A stretch of 29,328 nt of DNA. Origin: a virus. The notes beneath the pieces were generated by a model. That model saw only the letters and a program-made list of their open reading frames with translations. It was not told the DNA's origin and made no database searches. The stretch's first letter is position 1. Every line of letters begins with the position of its first letter. Location: the IMG/VR virus record IMGVR_UViG_3300028388_003071, positions 1 to 29,328 of that record; one strand, written 5' to 3'. Below are positions 15,484-22,757 of this stretch, one piece after another. Made by a program: the position numbers and the translations under genes.

Positions 15484-15870
15484 GTGGGTCTTAAAGAGCA
15501 AGGGGTGATCGGTTTCACCGTCTTCGGTGAGCCTGCGTCGAAGTCGAACAGCCGACGGTTGGTGAAGCGTGGCAGTAGGCCGATGTTCATCAAGAGCCAG
15601 AAGGCTCTCGACTACGGGGAGGCCTTCGCTGCCCAGTGTCCGCAGCTGGACGAGGTGATCGAGCACCCGGTCTACGTTGTGATGACGATCTGGTATGCGT
15701 CGAGACGCCCGGACATCGATGGAGGTGTCTCGCTTGTCCTCGATCTGATGCAGGGAAAAATCTACAAGAACGACCGTCAGGTCCACTGCATCATCGCATC
15801 GAAAAAACTCGACCGAGAAAATCCACGGGTTGAGGTCGAGGTACGGAAGTATGACCCGATGGATGGGTGA
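15484..15870 (+). CDS. rusA: RusA-like Holliday-junction resolvase (128 aa)
   Basis: Resolves four-way junctions by paired nicks. The family pattern is visible: an N-terminal strand FTVFGEPASKSNSRRLV, SRRPDIDGG (D77 and D79, the paired catalytic acids), VLDLMQGKIYKNDRQV (D87, D97), and a C-terminal strand with conserved Lys. Length fits RusA (~120 aa). GTG at 15484 has AAGGAG 9 nt upstream. An AAAAACTC motif copy (15803-15810) lies in the coding region. It opens the rightward replication block, opposite the exonuclease/annealing operon. Confidence 0.85.
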   Translation: MGLKEQGVIGFTVFGEPASKSNSRRLVKRGSRPMFIKSQKALDYGEAFAAQCPQLDEVIEHPVYVVMTIWYASRRPDIDGGVSLVLDLMQGKIYKNDRQVHCIIASKKLDRENPRVEVEVRKYDPMDG

Positions 15871-15921
15871 GGAACGATGTTCTCGTGATGTGCCATATGG
15901 CAGGAAATTGTTCTTCATGTG

Positions 15922-15952
15922 CCAGTTTCTGGAGGAAACTGGTCTTTCTCTT
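15922..15952 (+). terminator. Rho-independent-like terminator after rusA
   Basis: CCAGTTTC (15922-15929), 5-nt loop, GAAACTGG (15935-15942): a perfect 8-bp stem followed by TCTTTCTCTT. Lies 52 nt after the rusA stop, in the right orientation. The tail is pyrimidine-rich rather than a pure T run, so efficiency is uncertain. Confidence 0.55.
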
Positions 15953-16047
15953 CGTACGCAGCCCTTGACAGAAAATGAAACTGCCCCTTCTACGAAGATA
16001 CTCCCCGTAGAGAAGATTTCGAGTATCTGAGAAACCCCCCTCCTATA

Positions 16048-16080
16048 AAGAAAGAGTGTTGAAGAAAGAGTGTTGAAGAA
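16048..16080. repeat. 14-bp purine-rich tandem repeat (2.3 copies)
   Basis: AAGAAAGAGTGTTG occurs at 16048-16061 and 16062-16075, with a partial third copy to 16080. AAGAAAGAG recurs at 16095-16103. It is iteron-like in spacing, next to the replicative primase-helicase. Confidence 0.7.
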
Positions 16081-16218
16081 GAATACTCTGCAGTAAGAAA
16101 GAGCGCGCGCGCGCGAGTAAGGCCGCGAGGCTCACGGGTCAAGGGGTTTTTTGAGGGATCGTGTGCTTGACGTGAGCGTCGGGTTTCTGCATTCTGATCA
16201 GACGCATGGTCAGGGGCA

Positions 16219-17964
16219 GTGGTGGACACCGAGATTGAGCAGATCGTTTCCCGTTTGGGATGGGGGCAGCACCGGGTGCTGTGCCCTTTCTGCGCGCCGC
16301 TTCGCAAGAAGAAGAAAGTCGAAGACCTGTCGGTTAAGGTCGATGCCGATGGAGCCACCTACCTGTGCCATCACTGCGGAGAGAACGGGTCGGTCAAGGC
16401 GCAGGCCGTGAAGGAGCAGAGGAGGCAGAAGCCGGTGAAGAGAGTGAAGGTCGAGAAGGCCGAGCCGAAGAGCGAGGTCGTTCAATACTTCGCAGATCGT
16501 GGGATATCAGAGGCCACCCTGACGGCGGCAGGCGTGGGGCAGGACTTCCGATGGTTCCGAAAGCTTGAGCGCGAAGAGCACTGCGCAGTCTTCCCGTACA
16601 GGGACAAGCACGGCGAGACCTACGCAGCGAAGTACGCCACCGCCAGCGCCACCGACAAGGATCACTCGTGCGATGGGGCACCGCAGAGCCTGTGGCTGGC
16701 AGATCAGGTGGAGGACTGGGAGGAGGTTGTAATCACCGAAGGGGAGAAGGACACGTTGGCCATGATCGAGGCAGGCGTGATCAACCCGATGTCCATCCCC
16801 AACGGTGCGCTGAACCCGGGCACGAAGAACGTCGAGCACAAGCTCCGGTACATCGACAACCACGCGAGCAGCATCGAGAAGTCCAAGCGGATCGTGATCG
16901 CCATGGACAACGATGACCCGGGCAGGTTCACCGCCAAGGAATTGTCCCGCCGCTTCGGCAAGGACAGGTGCTTCCTCATCGAGTACCCCGAGGGGTGCAA
17001 GGATGCGAACGACATCCTCCTGAAGGAGGGCGCGGAGGGCCTGCTGCAGCGCGTGAAGGAGGCCAAGCCGTACCCGGTTGAGGGGGCAATGACCGACGCG
17101 CAGGTGACCGAGCAGGCGCGCAGGATACGGGAGCAGGGGGCCCCTAAAGGGGCTCCTACGGGGCTTCCAGAGCTCGATGCGATCTACAGCGTGCCGACAG
17201 GCAAGCTCACCGTCGTGACCGGGCACCCGGGATCAGGCAAGAGCCAGCTCTTGGACCAGATACTGGTCAACCTCGCGCACAACGACGGCTGGCGGACAGG
17301 GGTGATCGGCTTCGAGAACGACCCGGGCTCACACCTCAATGAGCTGTCTCACATGTGGCTCGGGAAGACGTGTTACCCCGGGCAGTACGGTGCGGCGTCC
17401 GAGTACGAGGCTGAGCGTGCCGAGGCCTTCATCTCACGGCACTTCAAGTGGGCGGAGATCGATGACCAGATGCTGACGGTTGATCGCATCCTTGAGATCG
17501 CGAAGGGCTGGGTCAGGCGCGTGGGGATCAGGGCCTTGGTGGTGGACCCCTTCAACTACATTTCAAAAAACTATGGTGAACAATCCGAGACGGACTGGAT
17601 CAGTACGATGCTGTCACGGTTCAAGCAGTTTGCCATGGCGCATGACGTGCATGTGTTCTTCGTGGCCCACCCGACGAAGATGCAGAAGCATGCGGACGGG
17701 GCTCTGCCCGTGCCCACGGGCTACGACATCTCGGGATCGGCTGCGTGGTTTGCCAAGGCGGACCTCGGCCTCACGGTACACCGGCCCAACCCGGGCGAGG
17801 CACACGAGACGACAGAGCTACATATCTGGAAGGCGAAGCGGTCATGGATGGGGAAGGTGGGCAAGGCAAGCTTCTGGTACTCGCCCGACGCTCATCAGTA
17901 CGTGTCGATGGGATCGCTCCCCAACGTCAGGAAGCTCGTCGAGCCCGTCGAGGTGCCCTTCTAA
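16219..17964 (+). CDS. Bifunctional DNA primase-helicase, T7 gp4-like (581 aa)
   Basis: Makes RNA primers and unwinds DNA at the fork. The zinc ribbon is C22-P-F-C25 and C50-H-H-C53. The TOPRIM core has ITEGEKD (E174) and IAMDNDDPG (D230, D232). A linker follows, then a RecA/DnaB-type helicase with Walker A GHPGSGKS (335-342) and Walker B ALVVDP (D443), plus the FFVAHPTK helicase segment. Both T7 gp4 activities are therefore present in one chain. The start is GTG 16219 or GTG 16222, with GGGG just upstream as a weak SD. The TAA overlaps the stop of the convergent gene. No polymerase gene is in the window. Confidence 0.93.
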   Translation: MVDTEIEQIVSRLGWGQHRVLCPFCAPLRKKKKVEDLSVKVDADGATYLCHHCGENGSVKAQAVKEQRRQKPVKRVKVEKAEPKSEVVQYFADRGISEATLTAAGVGQDFRWFRKLEREEHCAVFPYRDKHGETYAAKYATASATDKDHSCDGAPQSLWLADQVEDWEEVVITEGEKDTLAMIEAGVINPMSIPNGALNPGTKNVEHKLRYIDNHASSIEKSKRIVIAMDNDDPGRFTAKELSRRFGKDRCFLIEYPEGCKDANDILLKEGAEGLLQRVKEAKPYPVEGAMTDAQVTEQARRIREQGAPKGAPTGLPELDAIYSVPTGKLTVVTGHPGSGKSQLLDQILVNLAHNDGWRTGVIGFENDPGSHLNELSHMWLGKTCYPGQYGAASEYEAERAEAFISRHFKWAEIDDQMLTVDRILEIAKGWVRRVGIRALVVDPFNYISKNYGEQSETDWISTMLSRFKQFAMAHDVHVFFVAHPTKMQKHADGALPVPTGYDISGSAAWFAKADLGLTVHRPNPGEAHETTELHIWKAKRSWMGKVGKASFWYSPDAHQYVSMGSLPNVRKLVEPVEVPF

Positions 17965-18239
17965 CGCAGCAGCCTCTCCATCATCTCCACCTCTATGTCC
18001 CCGATGAGCTGAGTGTGCGTGGCGTGATCCATGGCGACTGCGTCGTATGACGTATCGAGCAGATTGCCCAAGCGCCAGCGGCAGTGCTCCACCACCTCTG
18101 CCTCTGTGTCGAACTTTTTCAGGCCCCGCCACGGCGCCTTGATCATACTTCGCGGCCCGACAATCCACTCATGGTCAACGCCAAGGAGGGCGAGAAACGC
18201 GCCCTCTTTTCGGAATACGGCAGCGGCGTACTTGCTCAT
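17961..18239 (-). CDS. Hypothetical protein (92 aa)
   Basis: ATG 18239 (MSKYAAAVFRKEGAFLALLG) overlaps the upstream small membrane gene's stop (ATGA); the frame is open further up but that region belongs to other genes. The product is mixed alpha/beta with HEWIVGPRSM, a Trp/Arg turn, and a helical acidic C terminus. No SD of its own is visible, so translation is likely coupled. Last gene of the large leftward operon; its TAG overlaps the primase-helicase TAA. Family not recognised. Confidence 0.6.
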   Translation of the reverse strand: MSKYAAAVFRKEGAFLALLGVDHEWIVGPRSMIKAPWRGLKKFDTEAEVVEHCRWRLGNLLDTSYDAVAMDHATHTQLIGDIEVEMMERLLR

Positions 18240-18358
18240 TTGTAGAAGAGCGTGGCGATCATCGCCGGGACGCCGACGATCCACAGGATGAACAGGATGA
18301 TGGACACGGTGGGATGCTGCACCATGAGGGCGTGAAGTTCTGACAGGTTGATTTCCAT
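18236..18358 (-). CDS. Single-span membrane peptide (40 aa)
   Basis: AAGGAG lies 7 nt before ATG 18358, an excellent start signal. After a short polar N terminus (MEINLSELHALMVQHP), residues 17-37 form a transmembrane helix rich in Ile, Leu, Val and Phe, ending LFYK. Coupled by ATGA to the 92-aa gene. Could be a superinfection-exclusion or membrane-modifying peptide; no evidence beyond topology. Confidence 0.6.
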   Translation of the reverse strand: MEINLSELHALMVQHPTVSIILFILWIVGVPAMIATLFYK

Positions 18359-18360
18359 GG

Positions 18361-18549
18361 TTATTCTCCTTTGTCGGTGAGGATGTTGAAGAGGAGCGCG
18401 GTCACAAAGATCGGCCAGATCACTGAGAGCGAGAGGAACAAATTTGGGGGGATCGGTTTGTTCAGGTGCTTTTGAAAGCCGTGCTCCACCCAAACGGAAG
18501 TGGTCAGGCCGATGGCAATGTACGCCGCGATGAATGCCTCCAAGATCAT
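18361..18549 (-). CDS. Two-helix small membrane protein (62 aa)
   Basis: ATG 18549 overlaps the preceding gene's stop (ATGA). Two hydrophobic helices (about 2-17, AFIAAYIAIGL, and 40-56, SVIWPIFVTALLF) flank a polar loop with HGFQKHLNKPIPP. The gene follows directly on a probable secreted protein and precedes another membrane peptide, so 18236-18872 forms an envelope-directed trio. Function unknown. Confidence 0.6.
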   Translation of the reverse strand: MILEAFIAAYIAIGLTTSVWVEHGFQKHLNKPIPPNLFLSLSVIWPIFVTALLFNILTDKGE

Positions 18550-18872
18550 GGCCAAGACACCTCGACCCCGACCACTGCGCCGACATCACCATCACCGGTC
18601 ATGGCTGGGGCAAGGAAGAGATCGGTCTGATCGCTGAGGGGCACGGTCACCCGGGCCATGGGCAGAACGGTGCCGCCGCTGTATCCGGTGACGACGCCGA
18701 TCTCGACGAGCCCGAAGTCAAGGCCCACGGCCATGGACAGGGTGCTCTCGCTGTTCAGGTAGGCGGCAGCGAACAGGCCGTTTTCGGCCTGACACTTGGC
18801 ACCGGGGTGAAGTTCGTTCCACTCTCCGGGTAGTAGGTGCAGCGATGCTGCGATCAAAACTTTGCATGACAT
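18546..18872 (-). CDS. Probable envelope-associated beta-rich protein (108 aa)
   Basis: AGGAG is 7 nt before ATG 18872. The N terminus (MSCKVLIAASLHLLPG) is short and hydrophobic, possibly a marginal signal peptide. The rest alternates Gly-rich strands (LFAAAYLNS, SMAVGLDFGLVEIGVVTGY, VLPMARVTVPL), as in small beta-barrel or sandwich proteins. It begins the trio of envelope-type genes that runs to 18236. I recognise the general look of a phage-borne outer-membrane-like protein but cannot name the family. Confidence 0.6.
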   Translation of the reverse strand: MSCKVLIAASLHLLPGEWNELHPGAKCQAENGLFAAAYLNSESTLSMAVGLDFGLVEIGVVTGYSGGTVLPMARVTVPLSDQTDLFLAPAMTGDGDVGAVVGVEVSWP

Positions 18873-18940
18873 GGCGGTTCTCCTAAGCAGATCATTTGTT
18901 CATGGGGGTTGCATCGTGGCTCATGTGGTGGCATATTCAT
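18854..18940 (-). CDS. Possible leader micro-ORF (28 aa)
   Basis: ATG 18940 has GGAGG 8 nt upstream; the 28-codon frame (starting MNMPPHEPRCNPHEQM, Cys/His/Pro-rich) ends 19 nt inside the next gene. Overlap and strong SD suggest a leader peptide or a tiny Cys/His protein, but composition alone cannot prove coding. Confidence 0.3.
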   Translation of the reverse strand: MNMPPHEPRCNPHEQMICLGEPPCHAKF

Positions 18941-18978
18941 TCTCACCACCTCCATGTGGTATGCCTGACCAGCATATA

Positions 18979-19002
18979 GGGGGAGGGTCCCACCCCTCCC
19001 CC
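18979..19002 (-). terminator. GC hairpin after the 242-aa gene
   Basis: GGGGGAGGG (18979-18987) pairs perfectly with CCCTCCCCC (18994-19002), 6-nt loop, just after the stop at 19009. No T tract follows. Near-identical in sequence to the hairpin at 9655-9680. Confidence 0.5.
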
Positions 19003-19008
19003 AGCCGG

Positions 19009-19737
19009 TCAATCCAAGTCCACCCTCATCTCGCGGATTGCTGTCCGCTGGCAGTGGCTCTCGGCCTTCCTGAGGCTGTCACCGATGCCGTAAACGTCGG
19101 TGTTGCGGTATCCGAAGATGTACCCTTCGTGATACGTTGAGCCGTCCCTCGTCGGTGTGAACAGGATCACGCGCCCGGCGTAAGCGTTCTCTTCCCTGAG
19201 GCGCTTGGTGTCGAAGGGGTCGTACGTCACGACGATCATGCGCTTCCCGGCAGAGTGGACGATGGGACTGATGGGCAGCTTATCCACCGTCAGTTGGAAG
19301 CTGATCGGGACGTGAAGGTGATGGCTGTGCGTTTCGCCCTCTCTGGCCCACTCCTCGATGATCTTTCGCCTCTCAACGCGAACCGTCCATGACCGCTTCC
19401 AGAAGCGGTTTGCCACCACCTGACCCCGATACCTTGCCTCGGCATGGGCGCGGTCCTTGGTCTTATCGGTGGCCGTTTCAGGCTTCATTTTGTTCGCTCT
19501 GACCTGATCTCTCAGTGCTGAAGGACAGGACAGCAGCTGTTGTGGGACAGTCTTGCCACCCGTAATCGATTGGACCTGAAACTCCATCACTCGACCCGTA
19601 CTGAGAAGCTTTCGAAACAACCCCATGGCTTCACCCTTGTCCTCGGTGATGGTGGCGAGCGCGTCCTTCACTGGCTCCATGAGCGCACGAGCCAGATCGG
19701 CCCTCGCCCTCATTTCCTTGTATTTCTCTTTGTCCAT
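19009..19737 (-). CDS. Hypothetical protein downstream of the VWA gene (242 aa)
   Basis: AGAGGAG lies 7 nt before ATG 19737. The N-terminal 45 residues are helical (MDKEKYKEMRARADLARALM); the middle is very basic (NRFWKRSWTVRVERRK), and the C-terminal half is beta-rich with PISFQLTVDKL and MIVVTYDPFD. The leader shares AGAGGAGAT with the VWA and MoxR genes, suggesting common control. It may be a partner or substrate of the ATPase/VWA pair, but no motif proves this. Confidence 0.7.
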   Translation of the reverse strand: MDKEKYKEMRARADLARALMEPVKDALATITEDKGEAMGLFRKLLSTGRVMEFQVQSITGGKTVPQQLLSCPSALRDQVRANKMKPETATDKTKDRAHAEARYRGQVVANRFWKRSWTVRVERRKIIEEWAREGETHSHHLHVPISFQLTVDKLPISPIVHSAGKRMIVVTYDPFDTKRLREENAYAGRVILFTPTRDGSTYHEGYIFGYRNTDVYGIGDSLRKAESHCQRTAIREMRVDLD

Positions 19738-19763
19738 GTCTCATCTCCTCTCAGAAAAATCAT

Positions 19764-19804
19764 GTGAGTTTTCTCACGTTGGTGCCGCCCCGGTTTCCCG
19801 GGGC
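19764..19804 (-). terminator. Double hairpin after the VWA gene
   Basis: Read leftward from the VWA stop: a GCCCCGG/CCGGGGC stem (19787-19793, 19798-19804, 4-nt loop), then GTGAG-tttt-CTCAC (19764-19777), followed on the minus strand by ATGATTTTTC. The second stem with its T5 run resembles a weak intrinsic terminator. Confidence 0.5.
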
Positions 19805-19813
19805 AGCGACGGG

Positions 19814-20977
19814 TCACTTTATGACCATGTATGCGGTGTCACCCCACGGTGCGCTCTCCTTGGTGGATGACACCCAGAGAGTGTCCCAAGGTTCAGGCTC
19901 TCCGAAGTCGAAGATACCCATGTCCGTCACCATGATGAGCTTGTCAGGGTTGATGTCGTGCTCCCTGATGTACTCGAACACAGGCTGCACCCTCGTGCCG
20001 CCCCGGCCCTTGACCTTGAGGTCATCGACCCATTCACCGGCCTCGTACTCATCGACCTTCGTGACGACAGCGTCGTGCTGGATCACGATGACCGTGTCGG
20101 GGTTGTACTCCTCGGTCAGGCTCTTGAGCAGGCCACCGCAATACTCCAGCTCCTTGGTGGACATGGAGCCTGAGACATCAAGCCCGATAACGATGGTGCC
20201 GCACCCAACACGCTCGATGCTGGGCTCGATCATACCGCCGTACCAGTGCGGGGCTCGGGCGATGCGCTTGAACGTGTAGCCTTCGGGGTGCTCGCCGCCG
20301 ATGAACCGATGCAGGTGATCCTCAAGGTCCACCTTCGGATCGCGCAGCGACTTGACGTACTCATCGATACCAGCAGGCAGTTTACCCGCACGCTTGGCAG
20401 CCTCGGCTGCGGTGATGACCATCTGGTCGATCTCCACCGACATACGCTCAACCTCGTCGGGGGACATGGGGGAACCATCTTCGTTCTTCATGTCTTCGAT
20501 GTCGCCGATACTCACCATGGAACCGCCCTCACCCGTGTGCTCTTCGTCATCGGGCAGCAGCTCGTAGACATGCTCGGCGGTCTTGCCGTCGTACTGGGTG
20601 TCGTGGTGATGCTCCAGCCCCGGCCCGCCGGGCAGGGTCGGAGGGCTGTCACCGCCGATGCTGAGCACGATGGGGTCGATCACGTAATCGCAGGCGATGT
20701 TCCACTTCCTAGGGTTGCGATCATTCCGGCGCAGCATGTGCTTCAGCACGATATGCAGGACCTCGTGGATCACGACGCCCTCGACCTCTTCGTTGGTGAG
20801 GCCATCGACGAACTCATAGTTCCACCAGATGGTGCGGCCATCGGTGGCCATGGTCGAAACCCGGTGTGGGCTGTTGACCATCTCGAAGTTGGTGCGAGGG
20901 ATGAAGCTTCCGAAGAACGGGTGCTTCATGGTGATGCGCCCCATGGCGCGATGTATTTTCTCTTCGGGTGTTCTCAT
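19814..20977 (-). CDS. DUF2201-like protein: HExxH metallopeptidase-like domain plus VWA domain (387 aa)
   Basis: The N-terminal part has IHEVLH (H71, E72, H75), an HExxH zinc motif, followed by KWNIACDYVID (D97 and D101 are candidate third ligands). A Gly/Asp/His-rich acidic linker spans ~105-190. The C-terminal VWA domain has the MIDAS motif IGLDVSGSMS (D267, S269, S271) and a later VTDMGIFD. This is the two-domain layout of VWA-like putative metallopeptidases encoded beside MoxR ATPases. Such pairs remodel or activate other proteins. The MoxR gene is upstream in the same operon, with two small membrane proteins in between. AGAGGAG, 6 nt before ATG 20977, sets the start. Confidence 0.85.
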   Translation of the reverse strand: MRTPEEKIHRAMGRITMKHPFFGSFIPRTNFEMVNSPHRVSTMATDGRTIWWNYEFVDGLTNEEVEGVVIHEVLHIVLKHMLRRNDRNPRKWNIACDYVIDPIVLSIGGDSPPTLPGGPGLEHHHDTQYDGKTAEHVYELLPDDEEHTGEGGSMVSIGDIEDMKNEDGSPMSPDEVERMSVEIDQMVITAAEAAKRAGKLPAGIDEYVKSLRDPKVDLEDHLHRFIGGEHPEGYTFKRIARAPHWYGGMIEPSIERVGCGTIVIGLDVSGSMSTKELEYCGGLLKSLTEEYNPDTVIVIQHDAVVTKVDEYEAGEWVDDLKVKGRGGTRVQPVFEYIREHDINPDKLIMVTDMGIFDFGEPEPWDTLWVSSTKESAPWGDTAYMVIK

Positions 20978-21009
20978 GTTGATCTCCTCTCAGGAAAAAC
21001 TCGGTTGAT

Positions 21010-21276
21010 TTATTTCCGCAGCTCACGCTCGGCGTGGTAGAGCATGTAGTCGCGGTACTTCTTGCGGATCACGAGCGCTGTGATGCCGATTGGCAGCAGG
21101 CATGCTGTGAGGAAAGCGGCCACCCCTCCGAACACCTCGCCGATCAACATGATGGCCCCGATGCACAGGAGTGTCGCAGGTGCGGCCAAAAAGAAGATGG
21201 CCACGACGACCCAGCCGGGGTGTTCGAGGAGAGCTTCGAGGAAGGCGGTGAAGCTCGGCTCTTTGTTATACCTCAT
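21010..21276 (-). CDS. Small membrane protein between VWA and MoxR genes (88 aa)
   Basis: GGGAG lies 6 nt before ATG 21276, which overlaps the end of the previous membrane gene by 11 nt. Two or three hydrophobic helices (~21-45 with VVVAIFFLAAP, ~50-68) are framed by a polar N terminus and a basic C terminus (RKKYRDYMLYHAERELRK), predicting a cytoplasmic C-terminal tail. Its tight position inside the MoxR-VWA gene pair suggests it anchors or is acted on by that machine; this is inference from context only. Confidence 0.7.
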   Translation of the reverse strand: MRYNKEPSFTAFLEALLEHPGWVVVAIFFLAAPATLLCIGAIMLIGEVFGGVAAFLTACLLPIGITALVIRKKYRDYMLYHAERELRK

Positions 21277-21583
21277 CCCGTTCTCCCTTCATCTCTTCCT
21301 CCATCTTTCTGATGAGGTGCTGCCTGTAGGCCGGGAGAAGTCCGATGAAGCACACTGTGCCCACGAGCAGAAGGAAGATTATGACCCCCCAGAAGACGCC
21401 GACCGCGCCCACCAGTATGAAGATCAGCTTTAAGATCAGCCACGTGCTGGCGAGCGCCAGCGCCAACGCCCCGGCAAGACATCCCAGCGCGGCGAAGCAA
21501 ATCCCAATTCCGTCCCCGGGCATTTCATTGATGAACGTCACGAAGTGGGAGATGCGCTCTCTCAGTGTCAGTTTGTTTCTCAT
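21266..21583 (-). CDS. Small membrane protein directly after MoxR (105 aa)
   Basis: The frame is open to 21634, but ATG 21583 (MRNKLTLRERISHFVTFINE) has GAGGGG 8 nt upstream and avoids overlapping MoxR. Two to three long hydrophobic helices occupy ~30-85 (GALALALASTWLILKLIFIL, GVIIFLLLVGTVCFIG). The C-terminal tail is charged (RKMEEEMKGERDEV). Same topology as its neighbour; the two may be diverged paralogues or a hetero-complex. Confidence 0.7.
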   Translation of the reverse strand: MRNKLTLRERISHFVTFINEMPGDGIGICFAALGCLAGALALALASTWLILKLIFILVGAVGVFWGVIIFLLLVGTVCFIGLLPAYRQHLIRKMEEEMKGERDEV

Positions 21584-21603
21584 ATTCCATTCCCCTCGAT
21601 GGG

Positions 21604-21623
21604 GCGGGGCCCGAAGGCCCCGC
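21604..21623 (-). terminator. UUCG-tetraloop hairpin after MoxR
   Basis: GCGGGGCC (21604-21611) and GGCCCCGC (21616-21623) form a perfect 8-bp stem. On the minus strand, the coding sense, the loop is C(TTCG)G, an exceptionally stable RNA tetraloop. There is no T tract, so it may tune or protect MoxR mRNA rather than terminate fully. Confidence 0.5.
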
Positions 21624-21630
21624 TGTTGGC

Positions 21631-22689
21631 TCACTTGGTGAGCAGGTACTCCCGACCCTCGGTCAGCATCCAGTCGCGGATCGCCGGTATCTTGCCCGCT
21701 TCGTTGTTCATCCGGTATGCCTCTGCGACGATGAAGCCGCCCAGTTCCTGCCGGGGGAGGCGACGGACATACTTGATGATGTTCTCCGCCGTCTTCGAGT
21801 TGATGCGGGGCACGAGGGCTGCGGCGATGGCGTACATGATACCCATCTCGTTCTTCTCGAACTTGGTCGGGGCCTTGGCCTCGTTCGTCGGGTTGGCGAT
21901 GAGCTCATCGATGTCCGGGACCTTGGTGGTCAGCGTCAGGTACGCCGAGAAGTCCACCGCAGCAGGCCGTCCGACCTGACCCTCGATAGCGATCTGGGTG
22001 AGGTGGTTCGGCAGCCCAGCCTTGAGCCACGTGTCCACCCGCTCCCAAGAGCGGGGCGAGGGGCACGCATCTGCGTCCCGGTCGAACTGCGAGAGCATGT
22101 CCGGGCGGAACTTCAGGTACCCGCACAGGCGGGTGTCGATGCCGTTCGCCATGAAGTAGCTGACGACATCATCGACGTTGGCCGAGATCGGCACGTGGGT
22201 GAGCCGGTCCTTCAGGTGCGTCGGCATGCGGGTGGTACCAGCCTTGGCCGACTGCGGGTTGCCAGCGCACACGATGACCGCGTTGTCAGGCAGGGCATGC
22301 GGCCCGACCCGGCGCTCGTTCACGGCCTGCGCCACCACGTTCTGGTTCATGGTGTGGCCCTGAGTGATCTCGTCGAAGAACACCAGCGTGGGCTTGTCGC
22401 CGTCCGGTATCCAGTTCGGCTTGATCCGGGTCATCTTGTCCTTCGCCTCGTTGGGAAGGTTCCACCCGGCCATGTCGCTCGGCTCGTACTCAGCGAGGCG
22501 GACGACCTCCAGTTCCAGACCGAGGTCTTCGGCGACCTGCCGCACGATGGCGGTCTTGCCCAGACCGGGGTCACCGATCAGCAGGGGGATGACCTGCTTC
22601 TCTTCGCGCGCGGCTTCATCCTTCGCCATCTGAAGGTTGATGGTGATCGCGGCCTTCACGACCTCGAAAGCTTGGTTGATTGATGCCAT
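21631..22689 (-). CDS. MoxR-type AAA+ ATPase (352 aa)
   Basis: Walker A is GDPGLGKT (39-46), Walker B LVFFDE (D106, E107) with the following ITQG, and sensor 1 is VCAGNPQ (N144). The C-terminal half is helical and acidic. Family: MoxR AAA+ ATPases act with VWA proteins as chaperones that assemble, insert cofactors into or activate target complexes. Here the VWA partner is two genes downstream. AGAGGAG 6 nt before ATG 22689 sets the start; a promoter with a shared 25-nt box lies just upstream. Presence in phages is known in scattered cases; target unknown. Confidence 0.88.
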   Translation of the reverse strand: MASINQAFEVVKAAITINLQMAKDEAAREEKQVIPLLIGDPGLGKTAIVRQVAEDLGLELEVVRLAEYEPSDMAGWNLPNEAKDKMTRIKPNWIPDGDKPTLVFFDEITQGHTMNQNVVAQAVNERRVGPHALPDNAVIVCAGNPQSAKAGTTRMPTHLKDRLTHVPISANVDDVVSYFMANGIDTRLCGYLKFRPDMLSQFDRDADACPSPRSWERVDTWLKAGLPNHLTQIAIEGQVGRPAAVDFSAYLTLTTKVPDIDELIANPTNEAKAPTKFEKNEMGIMYAIAAALVPRINSKTAENIIKYVRRLPRQELGGFIVAEAYRMNNEAGKIPAIRDWMLTEGREYLLTK

Positions 22690-22714
22690 GGGTATCTCCT
22701 CTTCGGCTAGTAGA

Positions 22715-22757
22715 AAATCATTTGCTCCTGTCTATCAGGAGTTGGTCGTTGTGTCAA
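22715..22757 (-). promoter_or_regulatory. Leftward promoter before MoxR with shared 25-nt box and inverted repeat
   Basis: TTGACA (22757-22752), 17-nt spacer, TAGACA as a weak -10. CTCCTG-tctat-CAGGAG (22725-22741) is an inverted repeat over the -10 region. The box 22715-22739 matches 22 of 25 bases with 24674-24698 at the next promoter. Both also share a GGTCGTTG segment next to the -35. Confidence 0.55.

Larger units (their letters stand above)
15871..16218. other. Noncoding repeat- and hairpin-rich region upstream of primase-helicase
   Basis: No convincing gene; the short open frame at 15830-16030 has no SD and atypical composition. The DNA is visibly less GC-rich than the surroundings. 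It contains a 12-bp perfect palindrome TGCCATATGGCA (15891-15902), a hairpin with T-rich tail (15922-15942), TTGACA (15965-15970), an inverted repeat AGATACTC/GAGTATCT (15996-16003, 16021-16028), TATAAA (16044-16049), a purine-rich tandem repeat (16048-16080), a 13-nt alternating GC run (16103-16115) and a T6 run near 16147. TTGACG near 16166 with CATTCT 17 nt later may be the primase promoter. Position beside the primase-helicase makes this a candidate origin or control region. Confidence 0.5.

Noticed and set aside
15830-16030. 66-codon plus-strand frame after rusA
   Set aside because: Starts inside rusA, has no SD, and crosses a perfect palindrome and a terminator-like hairpin; more likely noncoding.
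16103-16115. Alternating GC run as a possible Z-DNA or microsatellite
   Set aside because: Only 13 nt; noted as part of the noncoding region but too short to claim separately.
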